Origin: Streptomyces microflavus
GTDB lineage: Bacteria; Actinomycetota; Actinomycetes; Streptomycetales; Streptomycetaceae
Length of the DNA stretch: 64,000 bases
Reading direction: 5' to 3'
Assembly: GCF_014650075.1 (NCBI RefSeq)
Contig: NZ_BMUG01000004.1
Coordinates: 1-64,000 of the forward strand
Below, one piece after another: positions 8,088-18,300 of this stretch (positions are counted from its first letter, which is position 1; every line of letters begins with the position of its first letter). A program made the position numbers and the translations under genes. Under the pieces are notes generated by a model. That model had not been told where the DNA came from, ran no database searches, and saw only the letters and a list, made by a program, of their open reading frames with translations.

Positions 8088-11012
8088 CTAGAGCTCGCCC
8101 TTCCGGGTCAGCTGGTTGAAGCAGATCCACCCCGGCAGCACCGGCAGCCACAGCGTCATCACGCGGTACAGCAGCACCGCCGGCGCCGCGACCTCCATCG
8201 GCAGCCCGACCGCGATCAGGCCCAGCGTCAGGGCGCCCTCGACCGCGCCCATCCCGCCCGGGGTGGGCGCCGCGGAGCCGATCGCGTTGCCCGCGAGGAA
8301 GACCACCGCGATGCTCGCGTAGCTCAGCTGGGTCACGTCCGGGCCGCTGAACGCCCGGATCGACGCGTCCAGGCAGAGCACGAACAGGCCGGTCAGCAGC
8401 AGCATCCCGCCGATCCCGGTGACCAGCTTCTGCGGCCGCTGCACCACGTCCAGCATGCGCGGCACGACCCCGGCGAACAGCGAGCGCACCCGCGTCACCA
8501 CGAACTTCCGCAGGAACGGAATGGCCGTCACCACCAGCACCAGCACCGCGACCGTCAGCAGACCGGCGATCACCGTACGGGAGGGGGTGAGCGAGTCCGG
8601 GGTCTTCTCCGTGCCGGTGAGATAGCCGAACAGACCCAGCAGCAGGATGTGACAGCCCAGCCCGAAGAGCTGGGAGGCCCCGACGCTCGCCACGGCCAGA
8701 CCGGGGCGCACTCCGGCGCGCTGCAGGAAGCGGGTATTGAGCGCCACGCCTCCGATGGCAGCCGGGGCGACGATCTTCACGAACGAACCGGCCACCTGCG
8801 CCAGAACGGTCTTGCGGAACGGCACCCGCTCGGGCACGAAGCCCAGCAGGCTCATCGCCGCCGCCACGTAACTGAGCGCCGAGAAGCCGAGCGCCGCGGC
8901 CACCCAGCCCCACTCCGCCTGCTCCACGAGCACCCCGAAGTCGGCCTGGGTGACCTGGGAGATCAGGAAGTACGCGGCGATGGCCCCGGCGATGAAGCTG
9001 AAGAGGGTACGGGGCTTGATCCGCTCCAGGCGGACCGGTTCGACCGGTGCCTGCGGCCGGATCAGCAGCACCTGGCGGCGGATCTGGGCCAGCAGATCCC
9101 CCTCCCTGGCCTCCTCCATCGCATCGTCCACGGCACGCTTCTCGGCCTGCTTCTCGGCCTGCTTCTCGGTCCGCAGCGACTTGCGCTCGGCCTTGTGCCC
9201 GGCCCGCTGACCGGCCTTGGGCTCGGACGTCCGGTCGGAGGTGTGGTCCGGCTTCTCCAGGGACGTCCGCTCCGCCTCGTGCTCCGGCGTGCGCTCGGCG
9301 GCGGCCTCCGCCGCGTCCTGGACCCGCGCCTCCTTGGCCGCCCGTGAGGCCTCCAGCACCGCCTCGCGCTCCTGCTGCGAACGCTCCCGCGCGAGCCGGC
9401 GCAGCGTCGCCCGGGTGGAGCGGCTCAGCGCGATCGGCTGGAGCAGCGGCAGACAGTCCGCGACGGCATCCGGGCCGAGCACGGCCAGGGCGCCGGAGAC
9501 GGAACGCTCGGCCCCCACCCGCAGCCCCAGGGTGGTCAGCAGCTGCGCCACGTCCATCCGCAGCACCAGGTCACCGGCGGCGATCTCACCGCCGCGCAGG
9601 TCCGTCACGAACGCCTTGCCGGAACGATCCACCAGCAGCGCGTCACCGGTCAGCCTGCGGTGTGCGATCCGGCGCGACTGGAGGGCCTTCACCTGGCGCC
9701 AGGCGCTGCGCACCAGGTCGTCGGTGATCTCCTCGTCCTCCATCTGGTCCAGCGACCGGCCGCCGATGTGCTCGTAGACGAGCATCACCGCGTCCGGGCC
9801 CAGCTCGGAGGTGGCGATCAGCTTGGGCGCGTTGGCCCCGGCGGCGATCGCCGCGTACGCGAGCAGCGCCTCCTGCTCCAGCGCCTGCCGCAGCGACTGG
9901 ATCGAGCGCCGCTGGGTGATCCCGCGCAGTGTCAGCCGGCGCCAGGCCCGGTAGAAGAACCCCTGGGCCTGCTGTTCCCGGTCGACGACCGTCACGTCCA
10001 GCGGCGGCCCGTCCTCCAGGGTGACCAGATACCGCCGGCCCCGGTCGTTCTGGTCGGTGTTGTCGTTGTCGGGGGCGTCCTCGGTGCGCATCGCGGCGAC
10101 CGGCCGGAAGCCGACGTGCCGCAGCCCCGCCATCAGGTGCTGGCCGGTGGGGCGGACGTTCGGGGAGCCGACCGCGTACAGCGTTCCGTACGCCACGGTC
10201 CAGCCGATCAGGACGGTCAGGATGATCGAGAAGGGGGTGGTGTACCCGCCGACGAGCATCGCGAACGCGTCGAGCAGCAGCACCGCCCAGAGCACGACCC
10301 GCCAGCGCGGCCGTCTCGCCATCCCGACCGCGGTCATGTACGCGATCACCGGGGCGAGGTAGCCGTGCACCGGGTCGGTCAGCCCGGCGCCCGGCTGCGG
10401 CTGGGTCAGCGCCTCCTGGATGGTGCCGGGCGCGGACCGGGAGACCCAGAGATCGGTGGCGAGGGTGACGCCGTGGGCGAGGACGGCGGCGAGCACGCCG
10501 TCGGCGATGCGCAGCCCGTCCCGCTTGATCAGGCGCTCGATGGCGAAGGCGACCGGTACGAGCAGCACGGCGATGCTGGAGACCAGACCGGCCATCTTGA
10601 TCAGCAGATCGGGCGCCTGCTCGGTGCCCTTGGAGATGTCGTCCTCAAGGCCGGTGGTGGTGCCCTGGGCGAACGCGGCGATCGCGAACAGCACGGCGAT
10701 CGCGGCGATGCCGATGAGCAGCCGCATCAGGTCGGAGGGGCGGTGCACCCGGGCGGGGAGCAGCGGCTCGTCACCGGAGACCCGGTCGGTCAGGGCGGCC
10801 TCGGCGGAGGCGAGCGTGGAGCCGGTCAGGTGACCGCTGGTGGTGGCGCTGGGACCGTCGGCCCGCACCGCACCGGCGGGCTCCGGCGCACTCTCGGCGC
10901 GATCCGGCGCACTCGACGGGCGCTCTCCGGCATCGGAGGCGTCCGCCGCCTTCGGTGGCTGCACGCCCTGCTCCTTCGTCGCCTCTGGTTCGTCTTCGTG
11001 GTCTCGTATCAC
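8088..11012 (-). CDS. Membrane fusion protein: N-terminal TM block, kinase-like domain, C-terminal LPG-synthase/flippase TM domain (UPF0104)
   Basis: The 974-residue protein has a charged N-terminal tail, five or so membrane segments (about 95-300), a soluble kinase-like region (about 320-560), a long Lys/Glu/Ala linker with AEKQAEKRA repeats (about 560-680), and an eight-segment C-terminal domain of the lysylphosphatidylglycerol-synthase TM type (about 690-960, containing GNAIGSAAPTPGGMGAVEG). In the kinase-like part the HRD loop reads HRRLTGDALLV and the DFG position reads TDLRGG, so the catalytic Asp is gone and the domain is probably a pseudokinase. A role in moving a lipid or polyprenyl substrate across the membrane is inferred from the flippase-like domain. 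GTG at 11012 is the annotated start. Confidence 0.8.
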   Translation of the reverse strand: MIRDHEDEPEATKEQGVQPPKAADASDAGERPSSAPDRAESAPEPAGAVRADGPSATTSGHLTGSTLASAEAALTDRVSGDEPLLPARVHRPSDLMRLLIGIAAIAVLFAIAAFAQGTTTGLEDDISKGTEQAPDLLIKMAGLVSSIAVLLVPVAFAIERLIKRDGLRIADGVLAAVLAHGVTLATDLWVSRSAPGTIQEALTQPQPGAGLTDPVHGYLAPVIAYMTAVGMARRPRWRVVLWAVLLLDAFAMLVGGYTTPFSIILTVLIGWTVAYGTLYAVGSPNVRPTGQHLMAGLRHVGFRPVAAMRTEDAPDNDNTDQNDRGRRYLVTLEDGPPLDVTVVDREQQAQGFFYRAWRRLTLRGITQRRSIQSLRQALEQEALLAYAAIAAGANAPKLIATSELGPDAVMLVYEHIGGRSLDQMEDEEITDDLVRSAWRQVKALQSRRIAHRRLTGDALLVDRSGKAFVTDLRGGEIAAGDLVLRMDVAQLLTTLGLRVGAERSVSGALAVLGPDAVADCLPLLQPIALSRSTRATLRRLARERSQQEREAVLEASRAAKEARVQDAAEAAAERTPEHEAERTSLEKPDHTSDRTSEPKAGQRAGHKAERKSLRTEKQAEKQAEKRAVDDAMEEAREGDLLAQIRRQVLLIRPQAPVEPVRLERIKPRTLFSFIAGAIAAYFLISQVTQADFGVLVEQAEWGWVAAALGFSALSYVAAAMSLLGFVPERVPFRKTVLAQVAGSFVKIVAPAAIGGVALNTRFLQRAGVRPGLAVASVGASQLFGLGCHILLLGLFGYLTGTEKTPDSLTPSRTVIAGLLTVAVLVLVVTAIPFLRKFVVTRVRSLFAGVVPRMLDVVQRPQKLVTGIGGMLLLTGLFVLCLDASIRAFSGPDVTQLSYASIAVVFLAGNAIGSAAPTPGGMGAVEGALTLGLIAVGLPMEVAAPAVLLYRVMTLWLPVLPGWICFNQLTRKGEL

Positions 11013-11185
11013 CGGTCACCGCCCGGATGATGGTGGCACGGCCCGGAGACGGAGGGGGGCATCAGGGTGCGTCGCACGGGCGCGGGATGCGCAACATACG
11101 CCCCTTTGCACCTGCGCGCACGCTCGGTGTCCGTACCGATACCGTTCCGGCCGCGCTGTCGGTGGCGTACGGCAGGATGGGACGG

Positions 11186-11605
11186 ATGAGCCAGGACGAG
11201 ACGGGCGGGGGCGGGCCCGGTGCCGCCCCGGCGGCCGAGCTGCCGGAGTACGCGGAGCGGGTCCTCGACGTCGCCGACCTGATCCCGCCGGGCCGGGTCA
11301 TGACGTACGGCGATGTCGCGGAGTGGCTGGGCGACGGCGGCCCCCGGCAGGTCGGCCGGGTCATGGCGCTGTACGGCTCCGCCGTGCCGTGGTGGCGGGT
11401 CGTGCGGGCGGACGGGGCGCTGCTCCCGGGCCACGAGCTGCGGGCGCTGGACCACTACCGCGCGGAGGGCACCCCGCTGCGCGAGGCGTCGCGCCGGGCG
11501 GACGGGCACCTTCCGAAGCTCGACATGCGCCGCGCGCGCTGGGACGGCGGCGGGGGAGGTGATGGCGGTCCCACCGGCGGTCAGGGCGAGGAAACTCACA
11601 CCTGA
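11186..11605 (+). CDS. Alkyltransferase-like DNA-binding protein (ATL, MGMT family without active-site Cys)
   Basis: The 139-residue protein matches the C-terminal DNA-binding domain of O6-alkylguanine methyltransferases: LIPPGRVMTYGDVAEWLG (helix-turn-helix start), GPRQVGRVMAL with its conserved Arg, then VPWWRVVRADG. In true methyltransferases this last motif is PCHRV; here Trp replaces the acceptor Cys, the signature of ATL proteins, which flag alkylated guanine for nucleotide excision repair instead of repairing it. M. tuberculosis has an equivalent gene beside adnAB. ATG at 11186 is chosen; ATG at 11177, three codons upstream, is possible. The tail is Gly-rich. Confidence 0.88.
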   Translation: MSQDETGGGGPGAAPAAELPEYAERVLDVADLIPPGRVMTYGDVAEWLGDGGPRQVGRVMALYGSAVPWWRVVRADGALLPGHELRALDHYRAEGTPLREASRRADGHLPKLDMRRARWDGGGGGDGGPTGGQGEETHT

Positions 11606-11761
11606 CGGCCGACGCAGGCACCCGCCTCCGGCAGGGCGCGGCCGAGCGCGTGACGAGAGACGCAGCGCACCCGCCGCCTCCCGCGGCCCCGCTGGCGTAG
11701 CGTCGACACCGCGCTCCACGCGCGCCCCCTCTCGTCGTCCCTCATGCCCTGCTCGGTCTCC

Positions 11762-11812
11762 ATGACCCGTATGACCCGTATGACCTGTACTCGTATGACC
11801 TGTACGACCCGT
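11762..11812. repeat. Five 9-bp direct repeats before adnA
   Basis: Units ATGACCCGT (11762-11770, 11771-11779), ATGACCTGT (11780-11788, 11795-11803) and ACGACCCGT (11804-11812) form an array broken once by 6 nt. It lies in the otherwise featureless 232-nt gap between the ATL gene and adnA, ending 25 nt before the adnA GTG. It could bind a regulator or be a slippage product. Confidence 0.75.
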
Positions 11813-11837
11813 AAACCCACCAGGACCGGCGATCCAC

Positions 11838-14800
11838 GTGAGCTCCTCCTCTTCCACCCGGCACAGTCCGCACCGTGAGTCACGGCCGCGGACCACGGGC
11901 GCGTACCGCCTGGTGCGCACCCCGCCCGGTTCCGTGGAGCCTCCTCTCCTGGACGCAGGCCAGCGCGCTGTGGTTGATCACGCCACGGGACCGCTGCTCG
12001 TCCTCGCGGGACCCGGCACCGGCAAGACCACCACGCTCGTGGAGTCCGTGGCGGCCCGGGTGAACGCGGGCGCCGACCCCGCCCGCATCCTCGTCCTCAC
12101 CTTCAGCCGCAAAGCCGCCGTCGAGCTGCGCGACCGGATGGCGGCCCGGCTCGGCGCGGCGCTCGGCCCGCAGGCCACCACCTTCCACTCCTACTGCTAC
12201 GCCCTGGTCCGCGCCCACCAGGACGCCGATCTCTTCGCGGATCCACTGCGGCTGCTCTCCGGGCCCGAGCAGGACGTGACCGTCCGCGATCTCCTCGCGG
12301 GCCAGCTAGACCTGGAGAAGGCGGGCCTGGACCACGTCAGCTGGCCCGACGAACTGCGCGCCTGCCTGACCACCCGCGGCTTCGCCGACGAGGTGCGGGC
12401 CGTGCTCGCCCGCAGCCGCGAACTGGGGCTCGGCCCGGACGCGCTCGCCGCCTTCGCCCGCCGCACGGGCCGCCCGGACTGGCGCGCGGCGGCCCAGTTC
12501 CTCGCCGAGTACCTGGACGTGCTCGACGCGCAGGGCGTCCTGGACTACGCCGAGCTGGTGCACCGCGCGGTCCTGCTCGCGGAGCGCCCCGAGGTCTCCG
12601 CGCAGCTGGCCGGGGCGTACGACGCCGTGTACGTCGACGAGTACCAGGACACCGACCCCGCGCAGGTGCGCCTGCTGCACGCGCTGGCGGGGAACCGGGG
12701 GCGCGGGGCGGACGCGGGCGGCGGCCGGACGCTGGTGGCCTTCGGGGACCCGGACCAGTCGATCTACACCTTCCGGGGCGCCGATGTGAACGGCATCCTC
12801 GAATTCCCCGACACCTTCCGGCGGGCGGACGGCACCCCCGCCCCCGTCGGCGTGCTCACCACCTCCCGCCGCTCCGGCTCCGAGCTGCTCGCCGCGACCC
12901 GGCTGCTCACCCGCCGGATGCCGCTGACCCGGCTGCCCGCCGACACCGTCCGCGCCCACCGCGAGCTGCACGCCGTCCGGGAGGGCGGCCGGGTGGAGAC
13001 GTACACCTACCCGACCGCCTCCACGGAGCTGGAGAACATTGCGGACCTGCTGCGCCGCGCCCATCTGGAGGACGGGGTTCCGTGGCGGGAGATGGCCGTG
13101 CTGGTACGGGCCGGAGGCCGCTCGCTGCCCGCCGTCCGCCGCGCCCTCACCTCCGCCGGCGTCCCCCTGGAGGTCGACGGCAACGACCTCCCCCTCCGCC
13201 ACGAACCGGCCGTCGCCCCGCTGCTGACGGCCCTGCGGACGGTGGCGACGGCGGCGCTGCACCACCGTCCCGTCGAGCCGGAGGCGCAGGAGGACGGGCC
13301 GGAGAAGCCGGAGGACGGGCCGGAGGAGCAGGAGGAGGGACCGGGGGAGCCGGAGGACGGGCGGGAGGAGCAGGAGGAGGGACCGGGGGAGCCGGAGGAC
13401 GGGCCGGATGCAGCCACGGTCGCCGCCCCCTGGCTCGACACCGAGACCGCCCTCACGCTCCTCACCTCCCCCCTCGGCTCCATGGACGCCGCCGACCTGC
13501 GCCGCCTCGGCCGGGCCCTGCGCGACGAGGAGCGCGCCGCCGGAATCCGGGTCCCCGCCCCCTCCGACGAGCTGCTGGCCCGCGCCCTCGCCGAGCCCGA
13601 ACGCCTGGTCACCCACGATCCGGCGTTCGCCCATGGCGCGCAGCGCCTCGGCGCGCTCCTGCGCAAGGCCCGCGAGCTGCTGGAAGGAGGCGGCACCGCC
13701 GAGGAGGCCCTGTGGGCCCTGTGGAACGGCACCCCCTGGCCGGGCAGGCTGGAGCGGGCCGCGCTGCGCGGCGGGGCGGGCGGGCGCAACGCCGACCGCG
13801 ACCTCGACGCGGTGTGCGCCCTCTTCGACACCGCCGCGCGCGCCGAGGAGCGCACCGGCGGACGCGGGGCGCTCAACTTCCTGGAGGAGGTCGACGCCCA
13901 GGACATCGCCGCCGACACCCTCTCCCGGCGGACCGCCCGCCCCGACGCCGTACGCCTGATGACCGCCCACCGCTCCAAGGGCCTGGAGTGGCGGCTCGTC
14001 GTCGTCGCCGGGGTCCAGGAAGGGCTCTGGCCCGACCTGCGCCGCCGGGGCTCCCTCCTGGAGGCGGACCGGATCGGCCGCGACGGGCTCGCCGAACCCC
14101 TCACGCCCGGCGCACTCCTCGCCGAGGAGCGCCGCCTCTTCTACGTCGCCGCCACCCGCGCCCGCGAGCGCCTGGTCGTCACCGCCGTGAAGGCCCCCGC
14201 CGACGACGGCGACCAGCCCTCCCGCTTCCTCACCGAGCTGGGCGTCGAACCCCGCGATGTCACCGGCCGCCCCCGCCGCCCCCTCGCCGTCGCCGCGCTC
14301 GTCGCCGAGCTGCGCGCCACCACGGTCGACCCGGCCGCCTCCGACGCCCTGCGCGACGCCGCCGCCCACCGTCTCGCCCGGCTCGCCGCGCTCACCGACG
14401 ACGAGGGGCAGGCGCTCGTGCCCGCCGCCCACCCGTCCCGCTGGTGGGGCCTGGACGAACCGACCCGCTCCGCCGTCCCGCTGCGCGACCGCGACCAGCC
14501 CGTCACCCTCTCCGGCAGCGCGCTGGACCAGCTCGCCAACACCTGCGCCCTCCAGTGGTTCCTGGGCCGCGAGGTGAAGGCCGACGCCCCGGCCACCGCC
14601 GCCCAGGGGTTCGGCAACGTCGTCCACGTACTCGCCGACGAGGTCGCCTCCAGCCGTACGCCCGCCGATCTCGACGTCCTCATGGAACGCCTGGACTCCG
14701 TCTGGAACGGCCTCGCCTTCGACGCCCCCTGGAAGTCCGAGCAGGAGAAGGACCAGGCCCGCGCCGCCCTGGAACGCTTCCTGAAGTGGCACGTCCTGGA

Positions 14801-15302
14801 CCGCGGCGGCCGCACCCCCACCGCCAGCGAGCACGACTTCGACGTGACCCTGGAGGCGGGCGAGTACGCCGTCCGCATCCGGGGCTCCATGGACCGGGTG
14901 GAGGAGGACGCCGAGGGAAGGGCGTACGTCGTCGACTTCAAGACCGGCAAGGGCGCGCCCACCAAGGACGAGGTCGCCACCCACCCCCAGCTCGCCGTCT
15001 ACCAGCTGGCCGTGCGCGAGGGCGCGGTCGACGAGGTCTTCGACGGCCGGCGGCCCGAACCCGGCGGCGCCGAACTGGTCCAGCTCCGCCAGCCCGCCCC
15101 CAAGAAGGAGGGCGGCGACGCCTTCCCCAAGGTCCAGGCGCAGGAGCCACTGGCGGGGGAGTGGGTCTCCGACCTGCTCGCCACCGCCGCCGGGAAGGTC
15201 CTGGACGAACGGTTCACGCCCACCACCGGCACCCACTGCTCCCACTGCACCTTCCGCGCCTCGTGCAGCGCACAGCCGGAGGGGCGCCAGGTGGTGGACT
15301 GA
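11838..15302 (+). CDS. adnA: AdnA-type helicase-nuclease subunit (UvrD-like motor plus RecB nuclease domain)
   Basis: With AdnB this 1154-residue protein should form the heterodimer that resects double-strand breaks. Motor motifs in order: Q-motif LDAGQRAVV, Walker A GPGTGKTT, VDEYQDTD, GDPDQSIYTFRGAD, TAHRSKGLEW and YVAATRARE. The C-terminal nuclease domain has GFGNVVH and VVDFKTGKG (catalytic Asp and Lys) and four cysteines (NTCALQW, then THCSHCTFRASC) expected to hold an iron-sulfur cluster. GTG at 11838 is the only upstream start in frame near the motor. An acidic linker made of three 14-residue repeats interrupts the middle. It precedes adnB by 50 nt, the same order as Rv3202c-Rv3201c of M. 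tuberculosis, which is why I call this subunit A. Confidence 0.92.
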   Translation: MSSSSSTRHSPHRESRPRTTGAYRLVRTPPGSVEPPLLDAGQRAVVDHATGPLLVLAGPGTGKTTTLVESVAARVNAGADPARILVLTFSRKAAVELRDRMAARLGAALGPQATTFHSYCYALVRAHQDADLFADPLRLLSGPEQDVTVRDLLAGQLDLEKAGLDHVSWPDELRACLTTRGFADEVRAVLARSRELGLGPDALAAFARRTGRPDWRAAAQFLAEYLDVLDAQGVLDYAELVHRAVLLAERPEVSAQLAGAYDAVYVDEYQDTDPAQVRLLHALAGNRGRGADAGGGRTLVAFGDPDQSIYTFRGADVNGILEFPDTFRRADGTPAPVGVLTTSRRSGSELLAATRLLTRRMPLTRLPADTVRAHRELHAVREGGRVETYTYPTASTELENIADLLRRAHLEDGVPWREMAVLVRAGGRSLPAVRRALTSAGVPLEVDGNDLPLRHEPAVAPLLTALRTVATAALHHRPVEPEAQEDGPEKPEDGPEEQEEGPGEPEDGREEQEEGPGEPEDGPDAATVAAPWLDTETALTLLTSPLGSMDAADLRRLGRALRDEERAAGIRVPAPSDELLARALAEPERLVTHDPAFAHGAQRLGALLRKARELLEGGGTAEEALWALWNGTPWPGRLERAALRGGAGGRNADRDLDAVCALFDTAARAEERTGGRGALNFLEEVDAQDIAADTLSRRTARPDAVRLMTAHRSKGLEWRLVVVAGVQEGLWPDLRRRGSLLEADRIGRDGLAEPLTPGALLAEERRLFYVAATRARERLVVTAVKAPADDGDQPSRFLTELGVEPRDVTGRPRRPLAVAALVAELRATTVDPAASDALRDAAAHRLARLAALTDDEGQALVPAAHPSRWWGLDEPTRSAVPLRDRDQPVTLSGSALDQLANTCALQWFLGREVKADAPATAAQGFGNVVHVLADEVASSRTPADLDVLMERLDSVWNGLAFDAPWKSEQEKDQARAALERFLKWHVLDRGGRTPTASEHDFDVTLEAGEYAVRIRGSMDRVEEDAEGRAYVVDFKTGKGAPTKDEVATHPQLAVYQLAVREGAVDEVFDGRRPEPGGAELVQLRQPAPKKEGGDAFPKVQAQEPLAGEWVSDLLATAAGKVLDERFTPTTGTHCSHCTFRASCSAQPEGRQVVD
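13278..13403 (+). repeat. Three 42-bp tandem repeats encoding an acidic linker in AdnA
   Basis: Units 13278-13319, 13320-13361 and 13362-13403 encode PEAQEDGPEKPEDG, PEEQEEGPGEPEDG and REEQEEGPGEPEDG. The last two are nearly identical at the DNA level, so the array is recent and likely variable in length between strains. It falls between conserved motor segments, in a region that can tolerate an insertion. Confidence 0.92.
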
Positions 15303-15352
15303 GGGATCCGGTTGGTACCGGGTTGTCAGTGGCTCCGGTTACCGTTTCCCAC

Positions 15353-18300
15353 GTGTCCTCACGCATCACCGATCCCGAGCAGCTCAAGGAGCTCCTGGGG
15401 ATCCCCTTCACCCCGGAGCAGACGGCCTGCATCACCGCGCCGCCCGCCCCGCAGGTGATCGTGGCCGGAGCCGGGTCGGGGAAGACCACGGTGATGGCCG
15501 CACGCGTGGTCTGGCTCGTCGGCACCGGCCAGGTCGCCCCCGAGCAGGTCCTCGGCCTCACCTTCACCAACAAGGCGGCGGGCGAGCTGGCCGAGCGCGT
15601 CCGCAAGGCGCTGGTCGCCGCCGGGGTCACCGACCCCGAGGTCATCGACCCGGACAACCCGCCGGGTGAGCCCACGATCTCGACGTACCACGCCTTCGCC
15701 GGCCGCCTCCTCACCGAGCACGGCCTCCGCATCGGCCTGGAGCCGTCCACCCGCCTCCTCGCCGACGCCACCCGCTACCAGCTCGCGGCAAAGGTGCTGC
15801 GTGAGGCGCCCGGCCCGTATCCGGCGCTCACCCGCTCCTTCCCCACCCTGGTCAGCGACCTCCTGGCGCTCGACGGGGAGCTGTCCGAACACCTCGTACG
15901 GCCCGGGGCGCTGGACACGTACGACACCGAGCTGCTGCGGGAGCTGGCCACCGCCAAGCTCAGCAACGCCGACCTGCGCAAGATCCCCGAGACCGCCGAG
16001 GCCCGCCGCTCCCTCCTCGGCCTCACCGAGCGGTACCGGACCGCCAAGCGGAGCCGGGACCTCCTGGACTTCGGCGACCAGATCGCCCTCTCCGCCGAGC
16101 TGGCCCTGACCCGGCCCGAGGTCGGGGCGATCCTGCGCGACGAGTTCCGGGTCGTGCTGCTCGACGAGTACCAGGACACGTCGGTGGCCCAGCGCCTGCT
16201 GCTGTCGGCGCTGTTCGGCAGCGGTACGTCCGCCACGGCCACCGGCCACGCGGTGACCGCCGTCGGTGACCCCTGCCAGGCGATCTACGGCTGGCGCGGT
16301 GCCTCCGTCGCCAACCTCGACGACTTCCCCGAGCACTTCCCGCACGCCGACGGCACCCCCGCCACCCGCTACAGCCTCAGCGAGAACCGGCGCAGCGGCG
16401 GCCGCCTCCTCCACCTCGCCAACGGCCTCGCGGAGCCTCTGCGCGCGATGCACGAGGGCGTCGAGGCGCTGCGCCCCGCACCGGGGGCCGAGCGCGACGG
16501 GATGGTCCGGTGCGCCCTGCTGTCCACCCACACCGAGGAGATCGACTGGCTCGCGGACTCCCTCGCCCACCTCGTCCGCACCGGCACCCCGCCCGGTGAG
16601 ATCGCCGTCCTGTGCCGCACCGCCGGGGACTTCCCGCAGATCCAGGCGGCCCTGGTCGCCCGGGACATCCCGGTCGAGGTGGTCGGCCTGGCCGGGCTGC
16701 TGCACCTGCCCGAGGTGGCCGACCTGGTCGCCGTCTGCGAGGTCCTCCAGGACCCGGGCGCCAACGCCTCCCTGGTCCGCCTCCTCACCGGACCGCGCTG
16801 GCGCATCGGCCCCCGTGACCTCGCGCTCCTCGGCCGCCGCGCCCGCCTCCTCGTCCACCGGGCCGCCCACGGGGACGACGCCGACCCGGACCGGCGGCTC
16901 GCGGAGGCCGTCGAGGGCACCGACCCGGCCGAGGTGATATCGCTCGCGGACGCCCTGGACACCTTCCTGATCGCGGGGGACACGACGGACGACGGGCTGC
17001 CGTTCTCGGCGGAGGCCCGCATCCGCTTCGCCCGCCTCGCCCGCGAGCTGCGCGACCTGCGCCGCTCGCTGGCCGATCCCCTGATGGACGTCCTGCACCG
17101 CGTCCTGGCCACCACGGGCCTGGAGGTCGAGCTGTCGGCGTCCCCGCAGGCGCTGGCCGCCCGCCGCCGCGAGACCCTCGCCAACTTCCTGGACACAGCG
17201 GCCCGTTTCGCCTCCCTGGACGGCGAGGCGTCGCTCCTCGCCTTCCTCGGCTTCCTGCGGACCGCCGCGCAGTACGAGAAGGGGCTCGACAACGCGCTGC
17301 CCGGCGGCGAGAACACCGTCAAGGTCCTCACCGCGCACAAGTCCAAGGGCCTGGAGTGGGACGTGGTCGCCGTGCCAGGACTGGTCACCGGCCAGTTCCC
17401 CAGCGACCGGGCCCGGGACGCCTGGACCGCCCAGGCCAAGGTGCTCCCGCACGCCCTGCGCGGCGACGCGGCGACGCTCCCGGAGCTGGACACGTTCGAC
17501 GCCAAGGGCATGAAGGCGTTCAAGGAGGAGATGAAGGAGCACCAGCACACGGAGGAACTGCGCCTGGGCTACGTCACCTTCACCCGCCCCCGCTCCCTGC
17601 TCCTCGGCTCCGGCCACTGGTGGGGCCCGTCCCAGAAGAAGACACGCGGCCCGTCGGCCTTCCTGGAGGCGCTGTACGAGCACTGCGCGGCGGGCCACGG
17701 CGAGATCGAGGCGTGGGCGGACGAGCCCGCCGAGGACGAGGAGAACCCGGCCCTCGCGGCGCCCGAAACCGACCTGGCCTGGCCGCTCCCGCTCGACGCC
17801 ACGGCCCTCGCCCGCCGCCGCGCCGCCCGGGACACGGTCCTGGCCCACCTGGAGAGCCTGGCCCTCCACGGGGACGAGCAGGCACCGGCGTACGCCCCCG
17901 AACCCGACGACGTACCTCTCGATGAGGCACCGCCGGACGAGGCACCGTTCGACGAGGACTGGGACTGGGACGCGCTCCCCACCGAACGCCCCCCGGAGGC
18001 ACCCCCGCACGCCGAGGCCGCCCCGGATACGCCCCCGTACACCCCGGCCGCCCCGGACGAGCTCCCGCACATTCCCGCCGCCCGCCACCCCGAGGAGACC
18101 GGCCCCGCGCAACCGCTCACCCCCGAGGAGACCCGCACCCTCGCCTCCTGGGACCGGGACCTCGACGCCCTGGCCGGGGAGCTGCGCCGTGCCCGCGCCA
18201 CCGTGCACGACGTCCTCGTCCCCGCCTCGCTCTCCGCCACCCAGCTGCTCCACCTGGCCGAGGACCCCGACGCCTTCGCCAAGGAGCTGGCCCGGCCGAT

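Noticed and set aside
12306..15245. 979-codon minus-strand ORF opposite adnA (and similar long antisense frames at 18702-21263, 29505-31043, 41983-44445)
   Set aside because: High third-position G/C keeps antisense frames open; the sequences are Gly/Arg/Ala-rich without domains, while the plus strand carries clear conserved proteins.
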